In this document: one piece after another, positions 12,590 to 24,600 of the stretch
How positions within the stretch are numbered: the stretch's first letter is position 1
How the letters are laid out: each line of letters begins with the position of its first letter
Assembly (NCBI RefSeq): GCF_019320115.1
Contig: NC_089595.1
Span: forward strand, 105,779,611 to 105,843,610
Direction of reading: 5' to 3'
Length of the DNA stretch: 64,000 nucleotides
DNA from: Miscanthus floridulus
Taxonomy: Eukaryota > Streptophyta > Magnoliopsida > Poales > Poaceae
Notes under the pieces: model-generated
What the model was told of the DNA's origin: nothing
What the model saw: the letters and a program-made list of their open reading frames with translations, nothing else
Database searches by the model: none
Position numbers and translations under genes: made by a program

Positions 12590-14836
12590 TGGCGGATGAC
12601 GATGCCGTCCTACTGGGCATGGCCCCCGAGGGCGAGGACGACGACGACCTCCGAGAGGACGCAGCTCCCTTGTTCGGTGTCGATCTCGGAGCCAGCCAGG
12701 CTCCGATCGATCTGGACGGCGGCGGTGGTGAAGGGGCGACGACGGCTGGGACTGACTCCAACACCAACAGCTCTGCTCCATCTGTTTTTGGTAATGCAAC
12801 CAGAGTTGGTAAGCGCAAATCTCCTGTCTAGGCTGACTTTGATGAGATCTATGAGGATATGAACGGCAGTAGAATTTGCACTAAAGCTGTTTGCAAAATG
12901 TGTAAGGCTACTTTATCTGCTAGATCTGTTTCTGTAACTGGACACTTGAAGAGGCACCAGAAATCATGTATGGAAAAAACTAATCGACGTGCTGCTATTT
13001 AGTCTAGGCTTGCGCTTAATCCTGATGGTTTGCGCAACTGGGACTATAAACCTGATGTAGCTAGACAGGAGCTGTGTCGCTTGATTGCTAGGCTTGGTCT
13101 TTCTTAGGTATTGGTGACACTGATGCATGGGAGGAGTACATTCAACATGCTCATAACCCTATTTTTACTAGGGTCTCCCGGCAGGCCACCACTAGAGACC
13201 TAAGTAAGTTATTCACTGAACGTCAGTAATATGCTTAAGAATCATATTTTGCGTGAGTGCTTCATCTGTTGGTTTGACATCTGACATTTGGTCTGGTAAT
13301 GCTAAGGAGGACTACATCAGTGTAGTTGCTCATTTTGTGAGTGCTGACTAGGAAGCTATAGAAAAAGGTAATTGGGTTGAGATTGATTAAGGTGAAGCAT
13401 ACTGGTCAGAACATTGCTGAAAAAATTAGTTCTGTGATTGAGGAATTTGGTTTGATTGACAAGATCTTTTCTATTACTCTAGATAATGCTTCTTCTAATG
13501 CAAAAGCAATGGAAACTTTGACACCTTTGTTTGCAGGATACTTGGGTTCTGATCCTAGCCCCTATACCTTCTGATCCTAATAAAAGAACTTATCACCTTG
13601 TTCATCAATGTTGTGCTTGTCATATCATAAATTTGATTGTTAAATCTGGTTTAAAGAGGTTCAAACCTTACACAAAAGATTTTAGAACTGCTATTAACTT
13701 CTTGAATTCTTCTAATCATAGAATTGCCATGTTTAAGAACTACTGCAATGCTCAAGGTTTAAGACCTATGAAGTTTAGTTTGGATATGGATGTTAGATGG
13801 AATGCTACATACCTTATGCTTAAACACCTTGCTACCATATAAGGAAGTTTTTTCTATGTTCATTAATGCTAATTTTGGGGCTGAATTGTTAACTCCAAGG
13901 CATTGGCATATAGCTGCAAAGGTATTGGAATTCCTGGAAGTATTTTATGAATCAACTGTTGTTCTTTCTGATGTGTACTATCCAACTAGCCCTCTTGTTT
14001 TGCATCATCTGCTTGAGATTTCTGCTCATTTGCATGAAAGTGAAAAGGATCAAAATCTGATAGCTGTTGTGTATCCGATGAAACTAAAATTTCTTAAATA
14101 CTGGGAAAATATACCTCTGCTGTAGTCATCTGCTTTCATTCTTGATCCAAGAGCTAAGATGAGAGGTTTGTTTAATGTCCTGGTAATTCTAAAAGAAAAC
14201 CTCGATGTTGATTACAGTTCATATTATGCTTCTGTTAAAACTAAACTTTATAAGTTGTTTGCCAAGTATGACAGCAAGTTTGGTGCAGCTAAGAATAGAA
14301 GGGCTGCACATCCTACAAGCCAAACTGGTAAGAGAAAACGGGCTTGAGGAAGAATATTTGGAGGCCCTGGAGCCTCTGGTGTTATTGGTCCATCCCCTAC
14401 CCTAACTTCATCTGCTGCATCTGTTGGTTGTGAGCTCACAACTTACCTGGACAGTGACAATATCACTACATATGAAAATGACTTTGATTTGCTTCTCTGG
14501 TGGCGTGACCACAAATTAACCTTTCCTGTTTTATCTATAATGGCAAAAGATATAATGTCTGTTCCAGTGTCTACTGTGTTTTCAGAATCATGCTTCAGCT
14601 TGACAGGAAGGATACTTGAAGAGCGGCGCCGACGTTTGTTGCCAGAACATGTGGAGATGCTTGCTTGTATCAAGGATTGGGAGTTGGGAGAACGAAGACT
14701 GCAGCATTCAACAGACAACCAAGAGTTGGCAAGCTACTTCGAGCATCCATATCTTGATGAAGAAATTCAGAGTGCATCTGGGGCTCCTTCGGCTAGTACA
14801 TCAGTGGCTTCTGCATCTACTTCTGCTGGTACTTAG
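12590..14836 (+). pseudogene. hAT transposase pseudogene (BED finger, RNase-H-like core, dimerisation domain)
   Basis: The frame opens with MADDDAVLLGMAPEGEDDDD, an acidic N-terminus, and soon meets a TAG. Beyond it a BED zinc finger is readable at about 12880-12990 (CKMCKATLSARS then HLKRHQKSC). The RNase-H-like core is seen near 13440-13840 (ITLDNASSNAKAM; CCACHIINLIVKSGL; DVRWNATYLMLKHL). The end at 14489-14836 holds the hAT dimerisation block (PVSTVFSESCFSLTGRIL, then a basic helix and LACIKDW) followed by a Ser/Ala tail and a TAG. The family moves DNA by cut-and-paste in the nucleus. Breaks include TAG at about 12830 and 13000, a lost base near 13107, several stops between 13220 and 13370, and frame changes near 13565 and 13840. 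The identity is secure; activity is not expected. Confidence 0.85.
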
Positions 14837-14849
14837 TGTTCTCTGTTCT

Positions 14850-14937
14850 GAGAGAGTTGAGAGATGAGAGATGAGAGTGAGTTGAGAACTTGAGATTGAG
14901 AGGAGAGATGAGAGATGAGAGATGAGAGTTGAGATGA
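14850..14937 (+). repeat. GAGATGA-type minisatellite
   Basis: Imperfect tandem copies of GAGAGATGA and GAGTTGAGA follow the hAT transposase stop codon, within the 3' untranslated part of the element. This is low-complexity sequence with no coding value. Confidence 0.75.
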
Positions 14938-15529
14938 AACTGAGTGACATTTGTATCTGAACTTTGAACTTATCATTATAAGAGCTGTGCTACCCTCTTT
15001 TTTTCTTTCTAGGGTTTCTCACAAGAATGAATTTTACCTAGAAAGGTTTTTAATGAGACAGCATTGCACACAGCTCAATTATCTTTTTAAGTCTTGTTTG
15101 TGCATTGTTATTTTATGATTGTGAGTTGTGAATTTGTTAAGATACTTCATACTTGTGAGTTGTGACTGATCACTGGTCAATGGTCTAGTTGTTAATTGTT
15201 ATCTTTGAATCCGGTCTAGTTGTGAACTTGTGATTGTGAGTTGTGATTGTGAATCTGTGATCTCTTATCCTTTATGTTTTCTGTGAAATTTGATTCTAAA
15301 TTTGAAAACTGAAGTTAGAGCTGAATTTGCTGGTGTGTTTATAGAATTGCGGGTTGTGGGCTGGCACGGTCCGAAAATCAGCCCGCAGGCCCGTGTTTGG
15401 GCCGAATGCCAGGCACGAGGCCTGTGCTGGCACGGCCCGCAGGCACGACGTGCCGTGCCGGCCCGAGAAGTTACGGGCCGTGCCTGGCCCGTGCCCGGGC
15501 CGGGGCGTGCCGGGCCGGCCCGATGGCCA

Positions 15530-16542
15530 TATATACCCCCCTGATCTTCTTATTTTAAGCATGGTTTTTACTGTTTTATTTCCAGCTGGAGAAAAAGAAC
15601 TCTCTTCCTTGAAAATGTTGCTTGCCAAATGCCACTGTGTCGTCCAGCAACAACAAACAAAATAATGTGGAACGAAACAAGTGCGGTTGACATAGGAGTA
15701 CTATATATAAATGATCCACGGCAGCTGTTGCGGATTATGCGCAATGTCCACCGCTTGCAGGACACGCATTCCCCTGTCCTGCTGTCTCGCTCCAAAGCTC
15801 TTTGCCATTTGCTACTCAGCTGTAGTTGCAGGAGGAGTACCATCAACTCCGCCACTGGCTTCTGGCTATGCCATTTGCTACAGTCAGATGCTGCCTGTTG
15901 AGCTTCAGACGGAGCCCCCCTCAACCTCAACTCAACAACCAATGATGCTGTCACCACACTCACCAAAGGGCTCGAGTACGCCTCGACGACGAGCTGCCGT
16001 GCCGAGCAATGATCGCCTGCCCCGCCCGGCCCCCTCAGAAACCTGGCGTCGTGGGCAGCGTCGCGCCTAGCAGGAAAGTGCCGTGCGCTCCCGCACCCGC
16101 GCCCCGCCCGCGCGGCCACACGGCACGGCACATGCGCCCGCCGGGCTCATGATGGCGATACTACTATCTTCTTCTGGGCAAGGGCAGGGCAGGGCGGCTG
16201 CAGCGCAGGGCCGGCGCCGGCACTATCCACCCCCGCGATCTCACCTCACCGGTCACGTTAGGTGCGCCCACCCAGACGGACACGTCGCCCGGCCCCGCGC
16301 GCGCGCGCGTAGGAGGTAGGATGGCGCCCGCGCGGCCGCGCCCCGAACGAACGAAGCGAACGGTCGGGTACTGGTGGTGGCCTGGTTGGTGGCTTTCCGT
16401 ATCGTCGCTCGGCGAACGGCGCGGCGGGCGTGTTGGGAGCCCGCCTGGGACTGGGAACGAGACAACTCACCGTGCACGTACGTGCGCGCCCACGCGGGGG
16501 TTGAGAGTTGACGGCGAAAAGGGAAGTTTTTTTTTTTTGGGT

Positions 16543-16580
<38 letters not shown>

Positions 16581-17080
16581 GGCGGGATTGCCAGGGGAAA
16601 GGAAATGAAAGACGTGAGCACTGTCGTAATCGTAACGCACATCCTGGCGGCGAGCGCAGCGCAGCAGCCGGAGGCGGCCAGGTAGAGTGTCTGGCTCGGC
16701 GCACGCATGCCCACGCGCTAGAGGAGATTCTGCCGTGCCAGATCATCGCAGTCCCAGCAGCCATGGCAACTGGCCTGCGGTGGTTACAGGTCAATTCCGT
16801 TCTTCCCAACCGGATCGTCCCATCCATGGTCGGTCTCGGTCGGCGCTCTTCTTACGGCCTCCACTGCACGCGTCCGCTCCTTTTTCCCCCCCTCTTTTTT
16901 CAGCTCTGGAGCACGTCACGTCATCACGCAACTTCTGCATGCAAATGTGCCTGCCTATTTGATGACTCACTTGGAACGACGAGTAGTAGTATAGTACTGT
17001 AGTAGTAAACAAAAAAGTTTAAATACCATGAAAATGTTCACGGGCAAGTGCGAACGCGTACAGATCATCACACTTTAAAA
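15530..17080. other. GC-rich flank with no supportable gene
   Basis: A TATATATAAAT sequence lies near 15702-15713, followed by weakly open frames with low-complexity, arginine- and proline-rich translations on both strands. None shows a domain or splice structure that I recognise. The frames around 16250-16830 are open only because of GC skew and the homopolymer at 16527-16579. I cannot tell whether part of this was a gene 5' end or a captured fragment. Confidence 0.4.
16527..16579 (+). repeat. Homopolymer block: 12 T, short spacer, 37 G
   Basis: The stretch reads T12, GGGT, then an uninterrupted run of 37 G (16543-16579). Such a tract can form stacked G-quadruplexes. It is also a common site of slippage and of sequencing or assembly error, so its exact length should not be trusted. 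Confidence 0.85.
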
Positions 17081-17084
17081 CCGG

Positions 17085-17560
17085 ACAGTAAGGGTGTCTC
17101 CGACAGACTACGCATCCCATAACCCATACCTAAAATAAGCCGTATACACGGAAAAAAACATCCTCCAACGGACTACACAAACAGATTACCTATTTTATGT
17201 CCACGGTAAGAGGCAACCCAAAACTACGTTGCCTTCTCCTCGCTCTCCTCTGACGCTCCCCCTCCCCGCACTTCCCTCCCGCGCTCGCGAACGCCGGCGT
17301 TGGTGTGCTGGACCTCTCCTTCACCTCCACCTCGTCCTTCACCACCGTCACCACCTTCAGCGTGTGGAGCTCGCTGTCGCTGCCGTCCTTCTCCTCCTCC
17401 ACATCGCTCTTCCCGCACCCGCACTCCTCCTCTGCGTCCCCGTACTGGGCGCACCTCGCCGCGGCATGCACGCCACGGCCGACGCGCGTGCTCCGCCTCG
17501 CGCACCTCCACCTCGTCCGCGAGCTCGGCCACGACCACCTCACGCGCTTCTTCCTCTAGC
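17085..17560 (-). other. Possible captured gene fragment next to a MULE-like end
   Basis: The left side, from GGGTGTCTCCGACAGACTAC at 17094, resembles terminal sequences of grass Mutator-like elements (GGGTGTCTCCAACAGACTAC type); no matching right end was found. The adjoining GC-rich sequence on the minus strand reads as plausible protein in two frames (EEEAREVVVAELADEVEV, then EECGCGKSDVEEEKDG and SELHTLKVVTVVKDEVEV), so a frameshifted exon is possible. I do not recognise the protein. High GC keeps all frames open here, so this is weak evidence. Confidence 0.25.
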
Positions 17561-17954
17561 AGCGGGGTTCACAGCGCCCCGAATGTGGGTGTCGTGCGCT
17601 CCGGCGACGAGGGCCCTGCAGCGGGCACCGCGCACCTCGGCGGCGGATCGAGGCAGTACAAGGCACGGATCGAGGCGGATCGAGGCATATGCGACGGCGT
17701 GCGGCCGGATCCCTCCTTCCTCGGCCAGATTCGGCATGGAGGCGAGCAAGGAGGAGGCCAGAGTGGAGGCGGGCGGCGCTCGGCGGGGAGGGAGACGGGC
17801 GGCGCGGCGGGGAGGGAGACGGGCGGCGCTCGGCAGGGGAGAGAGGTGGGTGGCACTGTTGCAAGTTTCGCCGGTTTGGGTTCGCTGTTAGAGTTCGTCA
17901 GTTTGGGTTGCATTTTTTCTTCGCTGTGCGTGACTCAAATGCTTGTGTTTGGGT

Positions 17955-18220
17955 AAGGACCTCTTTGACAGTGCTCCTGCGTGCTCCGGCTCTGTCGCTA
18001 TTCATGTACTGTAGCCAGAGCCGCAGGAGCCGAGAAACCGAGATTCGCCGGCTCCACGAACAGTGTTCCGTGAACCGTGCGACAAAAAAAGCAACCGAGA
18101 GAGAAAAGCGACGTTAGTGAACAGTTATGCTACAGTATAGAAGAGTGAAAAACAGCTTCATAAACAGTGCCGTGTCCGTGAAAGCCGGAGCCGCGGGAGC
18201 CGAAACAAACAGCCCGTAAA
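17955..18220. repeat. MITE-like repeat upstream of RBOH
   Basis: The left part contains GCTCCGGCTCTGTCGC and the right part the inverse AGCCGGAGCCGCGGGAGCC followed by AAACAAACAGCCC. Between them are repeated AACAGT motifs (CGAACAGTG, TGAACAGTTA, TAAACAGTG). This arrangement is that of a common grass MITE. The left terminus is poorly conserved and no target duplication is clear. Confidence 0.45.
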
Positions 18221-18317
18221 GCTGGCGGTGGCGGAGCGCATACAGGTGCCGCGGCGCCGCAGCACCACCAACTTTTTTACGTTAGTTTTCGGGCGGCGGC
18301 GTCGCGTCGGCTAGCCT

Positions 18318-18690
18318 GTGCTTGTCACGGATAAATTGCTAGCCCTGTCTCCCCTGTCGTCCTCCGCTCCGCTCGGCCCCCCGGCTACTAGCTTGGACTC
18401 CGCTCCGCTTGAGCACGAGCACGAGCACGAGCACGGGCACGAGGGTGGCTTTCTTTCTTTCTTTCTTTCTCCAGGCACACACGCGCGCGCAGTCGAGGAG
18501 AGAGAAAAGGAGGAGGGTGAAGGGTGATTACGAGCTACCGCGTTTAGGTCGCGCCGGCTTGGACTGTTGCGTGAGCTCTCTCTCTCTCTCCCCCAAATCG
18601 TCAAAGGGGGTTTGGTGCTGCTGGTGGCTTCATAGCTTCAAGCAGCGGCCAGTTGGTGAGGAGGACAGACAGGCGGGGAGGAGTGGTCCG
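18318..18690 (+). promoter_or_regulatory. RBOH leader with microsatellites and upstream ATGs
   Basis: This is the sequence just before the chosen RBOH start. It contains a GAGCAC-type tandem run (18411-18440), a CTTT run (18445-18471) and a CT run (18573-18591), typical of grass 5' leaders. An ATG at 18318 opens a 69-codon uORF. An ATG at 18409 is in frame with RBOH and would add 94 low-complexity residues. I prefer 18691 because MRGGGG... with ...[16 protein letters not shown] matches the N-terminus of rice RBOH proteins that I know. No clear TATA box was seen. Confidence 0.5.
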
Positions 18691-21600
18691 ATGCGAGGAG
18701 GAGGAGGGCCGGGTGTCGGCACGCCGGGGCGCCCGCGATGGGGCTCGGGCGCCACGACGCCGCGGTCACTGAGCACGGGCTCCTCGCCGCGCGGCTCCGA
18801 CCGGAGCTCCGACGACGGCGAGGAGCTGGTCGAGGTCACGCTGGACCTCCTCGAGGACGACAACATTGTGCTGCGGAGCGTCGAGCCGGCGGCGGGCGCC
18901 GCCGCGGTGGCGGCTCCGCCTCGCCGCCACCCGGACCCGACCCCGTCGTCGTCCGCGGCGCCGTCGCGGTCGCGCTCGCCCGCGATGCGCCGGACCTCCT
19001 CGCACCGCTTGCTGCAGTTCTCTCAGGAGCTCAAGGCCACCGCCAGCCGCGCCAAGCAGTTCTCGCAGGACCTCACCAAGCGCTTCACGCGCACCCAGAG
19101 CCGCGCCAACCTCGCGGCGGCGGGGGAGCCGCCGCCGCCGGCCGCCGCGGCGCCGTCCTCGGGCATCGACGCCGCGCTCGAGGCCCGCGCACAGCGCCGC
19201 CGCCGCGCGCAGCTCGACCGCACCAAGTCCGGCGCGCAGCGCGCGATCCGCGGACTCCGCTTCATCAGCGGCGGCAACAAGGCCAGCAACGCCTGGATCG
19301 AGGTCCAGGCCAACTTCGACCGCCTCGCGCGCGACGGCTACCTCTCCCGCGCCGACTTCCCCAAATGCATAGGTTCACTTCAGTCCCCTCCCCCTTTCCC
19401 TTCCAGAAACCGCAGGCTGCTTCGAGCGATTAGTTCCTAACCGCATTGGAGTTTTTGGATGCAGGGATGACGGAGTCGCAGGAGTTCGCGATGGAGCTCT
19501 TCGACACGCTGAGCCGCCGCCGGCAGATGCAGGTGGATAAGATCAATAAGGATGAGCTGCGCGAGATCTGGCAGCAGATCACCGACAACAGCTTCGACTC
19601 GCGCCTCCAGATCTTCTTCGACATGTAATCCCTGCAATCTGAGAACTGCTATCAAATTAGCGCTATATGGAACACATCAGTTGTTCAGTTCTATCAATGT
19701 GTCTTCGTTTTTTATTTTGCTATATCTATTATATCATTTTAATCAGGGTGGATAAGAACGCAGATGGCCATATCACGGAGGCCGAGGTGAAAGAGGTAAA
19801 CAATTCCTCGTCGTTGTGCTTGGTGTTTCACTTGCGATCTTTTTGTTTTGTTTTTGCTCTCCCGTTTGGGGATATTTTCGTACAATTATTTGGGGGTCTT
19901 TTGATAACTGGGCTGTCCATTTCCATGCCTCTGTAGTTATGTACTTGTTTTTTTGTTGCCTTACAAGTTTGTGTTCCTGGATTTACGCATAAGGATTACG
20001 GAATTGGTAGCTTGGAGAAACATTGCCGACTAATCGAGGCATCATCCCGGCGAAACTGGCGGAGAAAGCATCCCCACCACCGGCCGGTCTCCCCACATCA
20101 CTATTTTTTAGCAATCGTTGTTGGTTCTAGAACGTGGGAGGGGTGTTTAGTAAATTTACTATTGATGGAGATGGAACTGACCTACAGGAGGCTGGAGGCC
20201 AGAAAGCAATAGTTGGTGGGGGCATTTCTGTCATGCTTCCTAATTAGTACTCTAATCTGCTCAAACGATGCGTGGAAAGGGGGAAGCTTTTGGATTAGAG
20301 CTTAATTTGTTTATTTAACTGAGGTCATCGTGGAAGGGGCCAGGCTAGGCTGTTTGTTTAGGTTACTTTTTTTTCCCCACTAGGTAAATACCCGTGCGTT
20401 GCAACGGGAACACATAATAGCACGATAACATATGTATGAGCGTGTGTTATATTGTTATCTAAAATAGATACCGCAATTATAATGTTCTAATCAATATTAC
20501 ATAAGTCTTCACGAAAGATAGATAGTTAAATTATAACTCTAAATTTGAATGCAAAACTAAAACATCAACTTCAATTGTCGCATCACTTCATGCCTACAAT
20601 ACGCAAAAAATAAGCTTGCACTTCTTTAGGAATCAAGTGCTACGGAAAGATAATCATAACAAGTTTGCGTTTCACAATATATGTTTTAGAATCTATTCTA
20701 CAATTAAGAATCTAATCTATCAATAGTTCGACTAAGAGAACGTGCTTTGCACGAATACCAAGCTGCAGTTGGTTTGCATGGCAGGATGAGGACTGAATTG
20801 GCGATCATCAGGCAGTGCAAAAAGCTCAAAATTCCAACCAAAATGGATGGACTAAAACCAAACAAACTCACTGCAAATTACCCAAACAACACGACATATG
20901 TTCTTGTTCAAACAAATGAGCTCACTCTGAACTATCCAAAATGCACTAAATCTAAAGTATTGCCATATTGCAGAGATAGAAAAAAAAAAGAAAAGGAGCA
21001 CATTTAGCTTCCAGTCGAGTAGTTGACCATGGTGTAATGAAAAATGTAATTATAAACATTATGGTCTCGATAACCGATCATGCAAAGGGAGACTATTCTA
21101 GTTTCATAAACACCCTCAGAAAATTGTCAACAACTAACATGATGTTCATTAGAATGTCCACATAAAAAACAAAACACTGACAGGTCCATGAACCATGGAT
21201 CGGCAATGTGGTGTGTGAGCGGTCCACCATGGACCGAGTCCATGCTGAAGGGTATGGGTCCTTGTATTTCCAATGTATTTCCTCTTTTTTTCTTCTGAAG
21301 GAAAACGACAAGAAAGTGTGGACATGTCATCCTGATGTCATCAAGCTAGCAAGCTAGGAACGCTCGTGCAAAGCAGAGCACGGAACAGAGCACGACCGGT
21401 GCTCGGCCGCCATTTCCCAGCAACGCGAGCTTGCGGTTGCGCAGTGTGCCTTGTGCGCGCGCGTGCGTGGAGAAGGAGCGCAGGGGTGCGGGGAAGCTCA
21501 CCTGCGGCTTACCAAGGGCGGAGGAGCAAGGCCGGGACTGGCTGTTCCCTGGAGCGAGCTCACGCCTGGCAATGGCGGTGCGGCGCAGGAGTTCGTGGGC

Positions 21601-24600
21601 GTGATGCTTGTGCTGCCCAGCTGGTAGTGGTGGGCTGGTGGTTCACGCTAAGGAGCTGGTAGTGTTGCTGTTAGGATTTGGGTTTGGGTGTTCCGTTTCG
21701 CATAGCTGGAAGGGAAGATAGATGGGGATGTAGGGTTCTGGTGACGTACCTGGTGGGTGCTCGGCGTCGTGACAGGGTATGCCAGCGTCAGCGGGCAGGG
21801 CAGTGAGGCGGCAGGTCGAGGCGACGGGGACAAGATGGGGTGTCAGACGGGGCCGGTACGGGGCAGGACGTGGACATGGCGTGATTGAATGATGGCGTTG
21901 ATCGGTGGACGGCGTGTGCGATGGCGAAGGTGGCGGAGGGCCAGGCATGAGGAGGTGAGGACGCGGTGTCGTGCGCTGCAGAGTGCTAGGGAGGTCGCGG
22001 TGCAGGTGACGGCGTGGTCTCGCGTGATCGGCGGCGTGGGGTGATCGCGGAATTGATCACAATTGTTACGGGAATTGATTTTTGCCTTCCTGATTTGCTG
22101 TGGCTGTTATGGGAATTGAGCTGATCGCATAGAGCGAGTGCGCGTTGCCTTCCTGATCTGATCGCATGGAGCGGCTTTGGTGTCGCACCTGTGGACGAAA
22201 TAGTTATGAATGTTTTAGTTGTAGAGATAGAGAAAAGACGACCTCAACTCCTCAAGGCTTACGACCACCCATTTTTACACGCTACGGATGCCTTTATCTG
22301 ATCCGCATCAGCCAGGGAAAGCGTGACGTGCTGGCAAAGGTGAGCTCCATGATATGCAGTTATTGTGGTGTGTGCCGGCACAAAATCTTTGGCGAACACT
22401 GATCGAACTGTGCGCAAGTGGTACAGAGGATAGGGAAATTGACGTCGACGACGTGCCTACGGCGATGCGACGGCCGGATCTGTACAAGAAAGGGGTGGCA
22501 ACACATCCTCAGTTATTGAGTCGTCACACGATAGTTTTTTTTTATATAGAAAAGGAGTCACACTATCAATTCAACATGTATATTTGCAAAATTGAACTGA
22601 ACAAAATTTAACATCCTTTAGCATCCTTTAGCAGTATATTTGGAAATTTGCGGCACATCCTTTAGCAGTTTAACTGAACACAAAATTTGGAAGTATATTT
22701 GTTCCATGGAAGGTGTATGTATCACATCCGCCGGCAGATCAACAATGCAGCGCTTTCTTGATGTTGCCCAACGTGCAGAACACCAGACGCGTTACGACCT
22801 TCACCGCATCCGTCGCCGACGAGCCAGCCAGCGCCTGGAACACCAGGGTGACCAGTGACCCGGTGGACTCCACCGCCGTCCTGCCCTCCTCCTTATCCTT
22901 CCTCGACATTGTCACCGCCGGCCTGGCCTCCTGCCCGTCCGGCATCACGGCCACGGCGCTGGAGTCGTTCCCATAGACCACCGGCTGCAGGACCGCGGCG
23001 TCGACAGGCTCGTACGTGATGGTCGACTCGCAGGGGCTGGTGCTGCTGTCCTGGAGGATCCACTTGCCCCTCAGCTCCTCCGCGGAAGGTTCCACGGTCG
23101 CACGTCCGAAAAGCAGCAGTGTGAGCGTGACTCACATAAGTACATGGCATGATTGGAGTGGTTCCGTCGGAGACGAGCTGAAACTTACGTATGCCGTGAC
23201 GCGGTTACCGCGGTCCTCCCCCTTGCGCACAGTCACGTAGCTCTGGAATTGATCACGATTGTTACGGGAATTGATTTTTGCCTTCCTGATTTGCTGCGGC
23301 TGTTATGGGGATTGAGCTGATCGCATAGAGCGAGTGCACGTTGCCTTCCTGATCTGATCGCATGGAGCGGCTTTGGTGTCGTACCTGTGGACGGAATAGT
23401 TATGAATGTTTTAGTTGTAGAGATGTGTGAAAACTGAAAAGTATGGTTTGTGATCAGTTGATTGAAAGATGCCACTGTTTTGTTTCCAGATCATTATGCT
23501 GAGTGCTTCTGCTAATAAATTGTCGAGGCTTAAGGAGCAAGCTGAGGAGTATGCAGCCTTGATCATGGAGGAAATTGATCCTGAAGGGCTTGGTTACATT
23601 GAGGTAACATAGCATGTCGTTTTATCCCATACTGTGTATGATCTGAGACAAATAACTGATTCTATGACTCTTATATTGCATGATCCCATCAGTATCCACT
23701 GATTTTGAAGGTGTTTAGGAGAAATAACCTGACTAGAAATTGTTGAATTATTGAGTAGTGTGACAAAACTAAAGAGTTTTGACTGCACGTATTTGGGTCT
23801 GTCCAGTAATAAATTGATACTGCAGGGCTGCATTAACTTGTTTTAACCAAACAACATCACAGGGTTGGTCAGTTCACCAGCTACTGTTTCTTATTTGGTG
23901 AAAATTGAAAGCGAAAGTTAACCAACTTTTTTATTGAAAGAGTCCTGGGTCAGTATCTGAAGGAAGATTTTGTTTTCTTGCTCCTGCCTAGTCAAACCCT
24001 TCCACTGATCTCCTCCAACTTTCCTACATGCCAGTCTAATTTTGGTCGTCCCTGCTTGCCTTCTGTACATCTTCTTAACATACCAGAATGCAGTGGTGTG
24101 TGGCCATAACCATCTAGCTCATGTTTGGTCTGAAAAGAAGTCTCTTATTTTATTATTTCTCCTAGTGCTTGCTCCTCCATTATTTTTAACTGTGTGGTTG
24201 GGTTTCTTTCTATGATAAAAGGAGATGGGTCAGCTGGAGCCGTTCTTTCTTTAAAATGTAACCACCTGACTTCATCTAAGGAGACTCTTTGATCTTATCT
24301 GAAGACATTATACATGGGTTCACTTGAGGTTGCATCTAGTAGCAAAACTGCAAAAGTATTTTAGCTCTAGCCAGCACATTGTAGGAGTATATTGTAACTA
24401 AAACATCTATGTTGTCAGCACTCATATTACACCAGGGAGCCTATCCATGGCAGCTTAAATTGTTTCCTAGCTGCTGTAAAATCTGATGAGAACACCAAGC
24501 TCCAGCTGCGGGGACCAAAAATCTACAGGTCGCTCTCATCAACATGATATTTAAATAATCTGAATTCTTGATAAAAACCTCTATATTTAAATAACCAGCT

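Larger units (their letters stand above)
11741..15529 (+). mobile_element. Decayed hAT transposon
   Basis: Both ends carry matching subterminal sequence rich in GGCACG, GCCCGGC and GGCCCG: 11741-11930 on the left, 15350-15529 on the right in inverted sense. The outermost bases are TGGCCAT on the left and the complement ATGGCCA on the right. Flanking bases CTATACCT and TATATACC are a poor match for an 8-bp duplication, so the boundaries are approximate. The interior holds a leader with a CCCTAA run, a BED finger, an RNase-H-like core and a C-terminal hAT dimerisation domain, in the order expected for an autonomous hAT. Internal stops and frameshifts make it inactive as read. Confidence 0.75.

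Noticed and set aside
16253..16827. Poly-Pro/poly-Gly proteins on both strands
   Set aside because: These are translations of the G37 homopolymer and GC-skewed flank.
18738..19433. Arg- and Ala-rich frames overlapping RBOH exon 1
   Set aside because: They are shadows of the GC-rich RBOH exon, which has clear family motifs in its own frame.
22049..23424. The 180-bp direct repeats as LTRs of a small retrotransposon
   Set aside because: They lack TG...CA ends, and no primer site or polypurine tract adjoins them.
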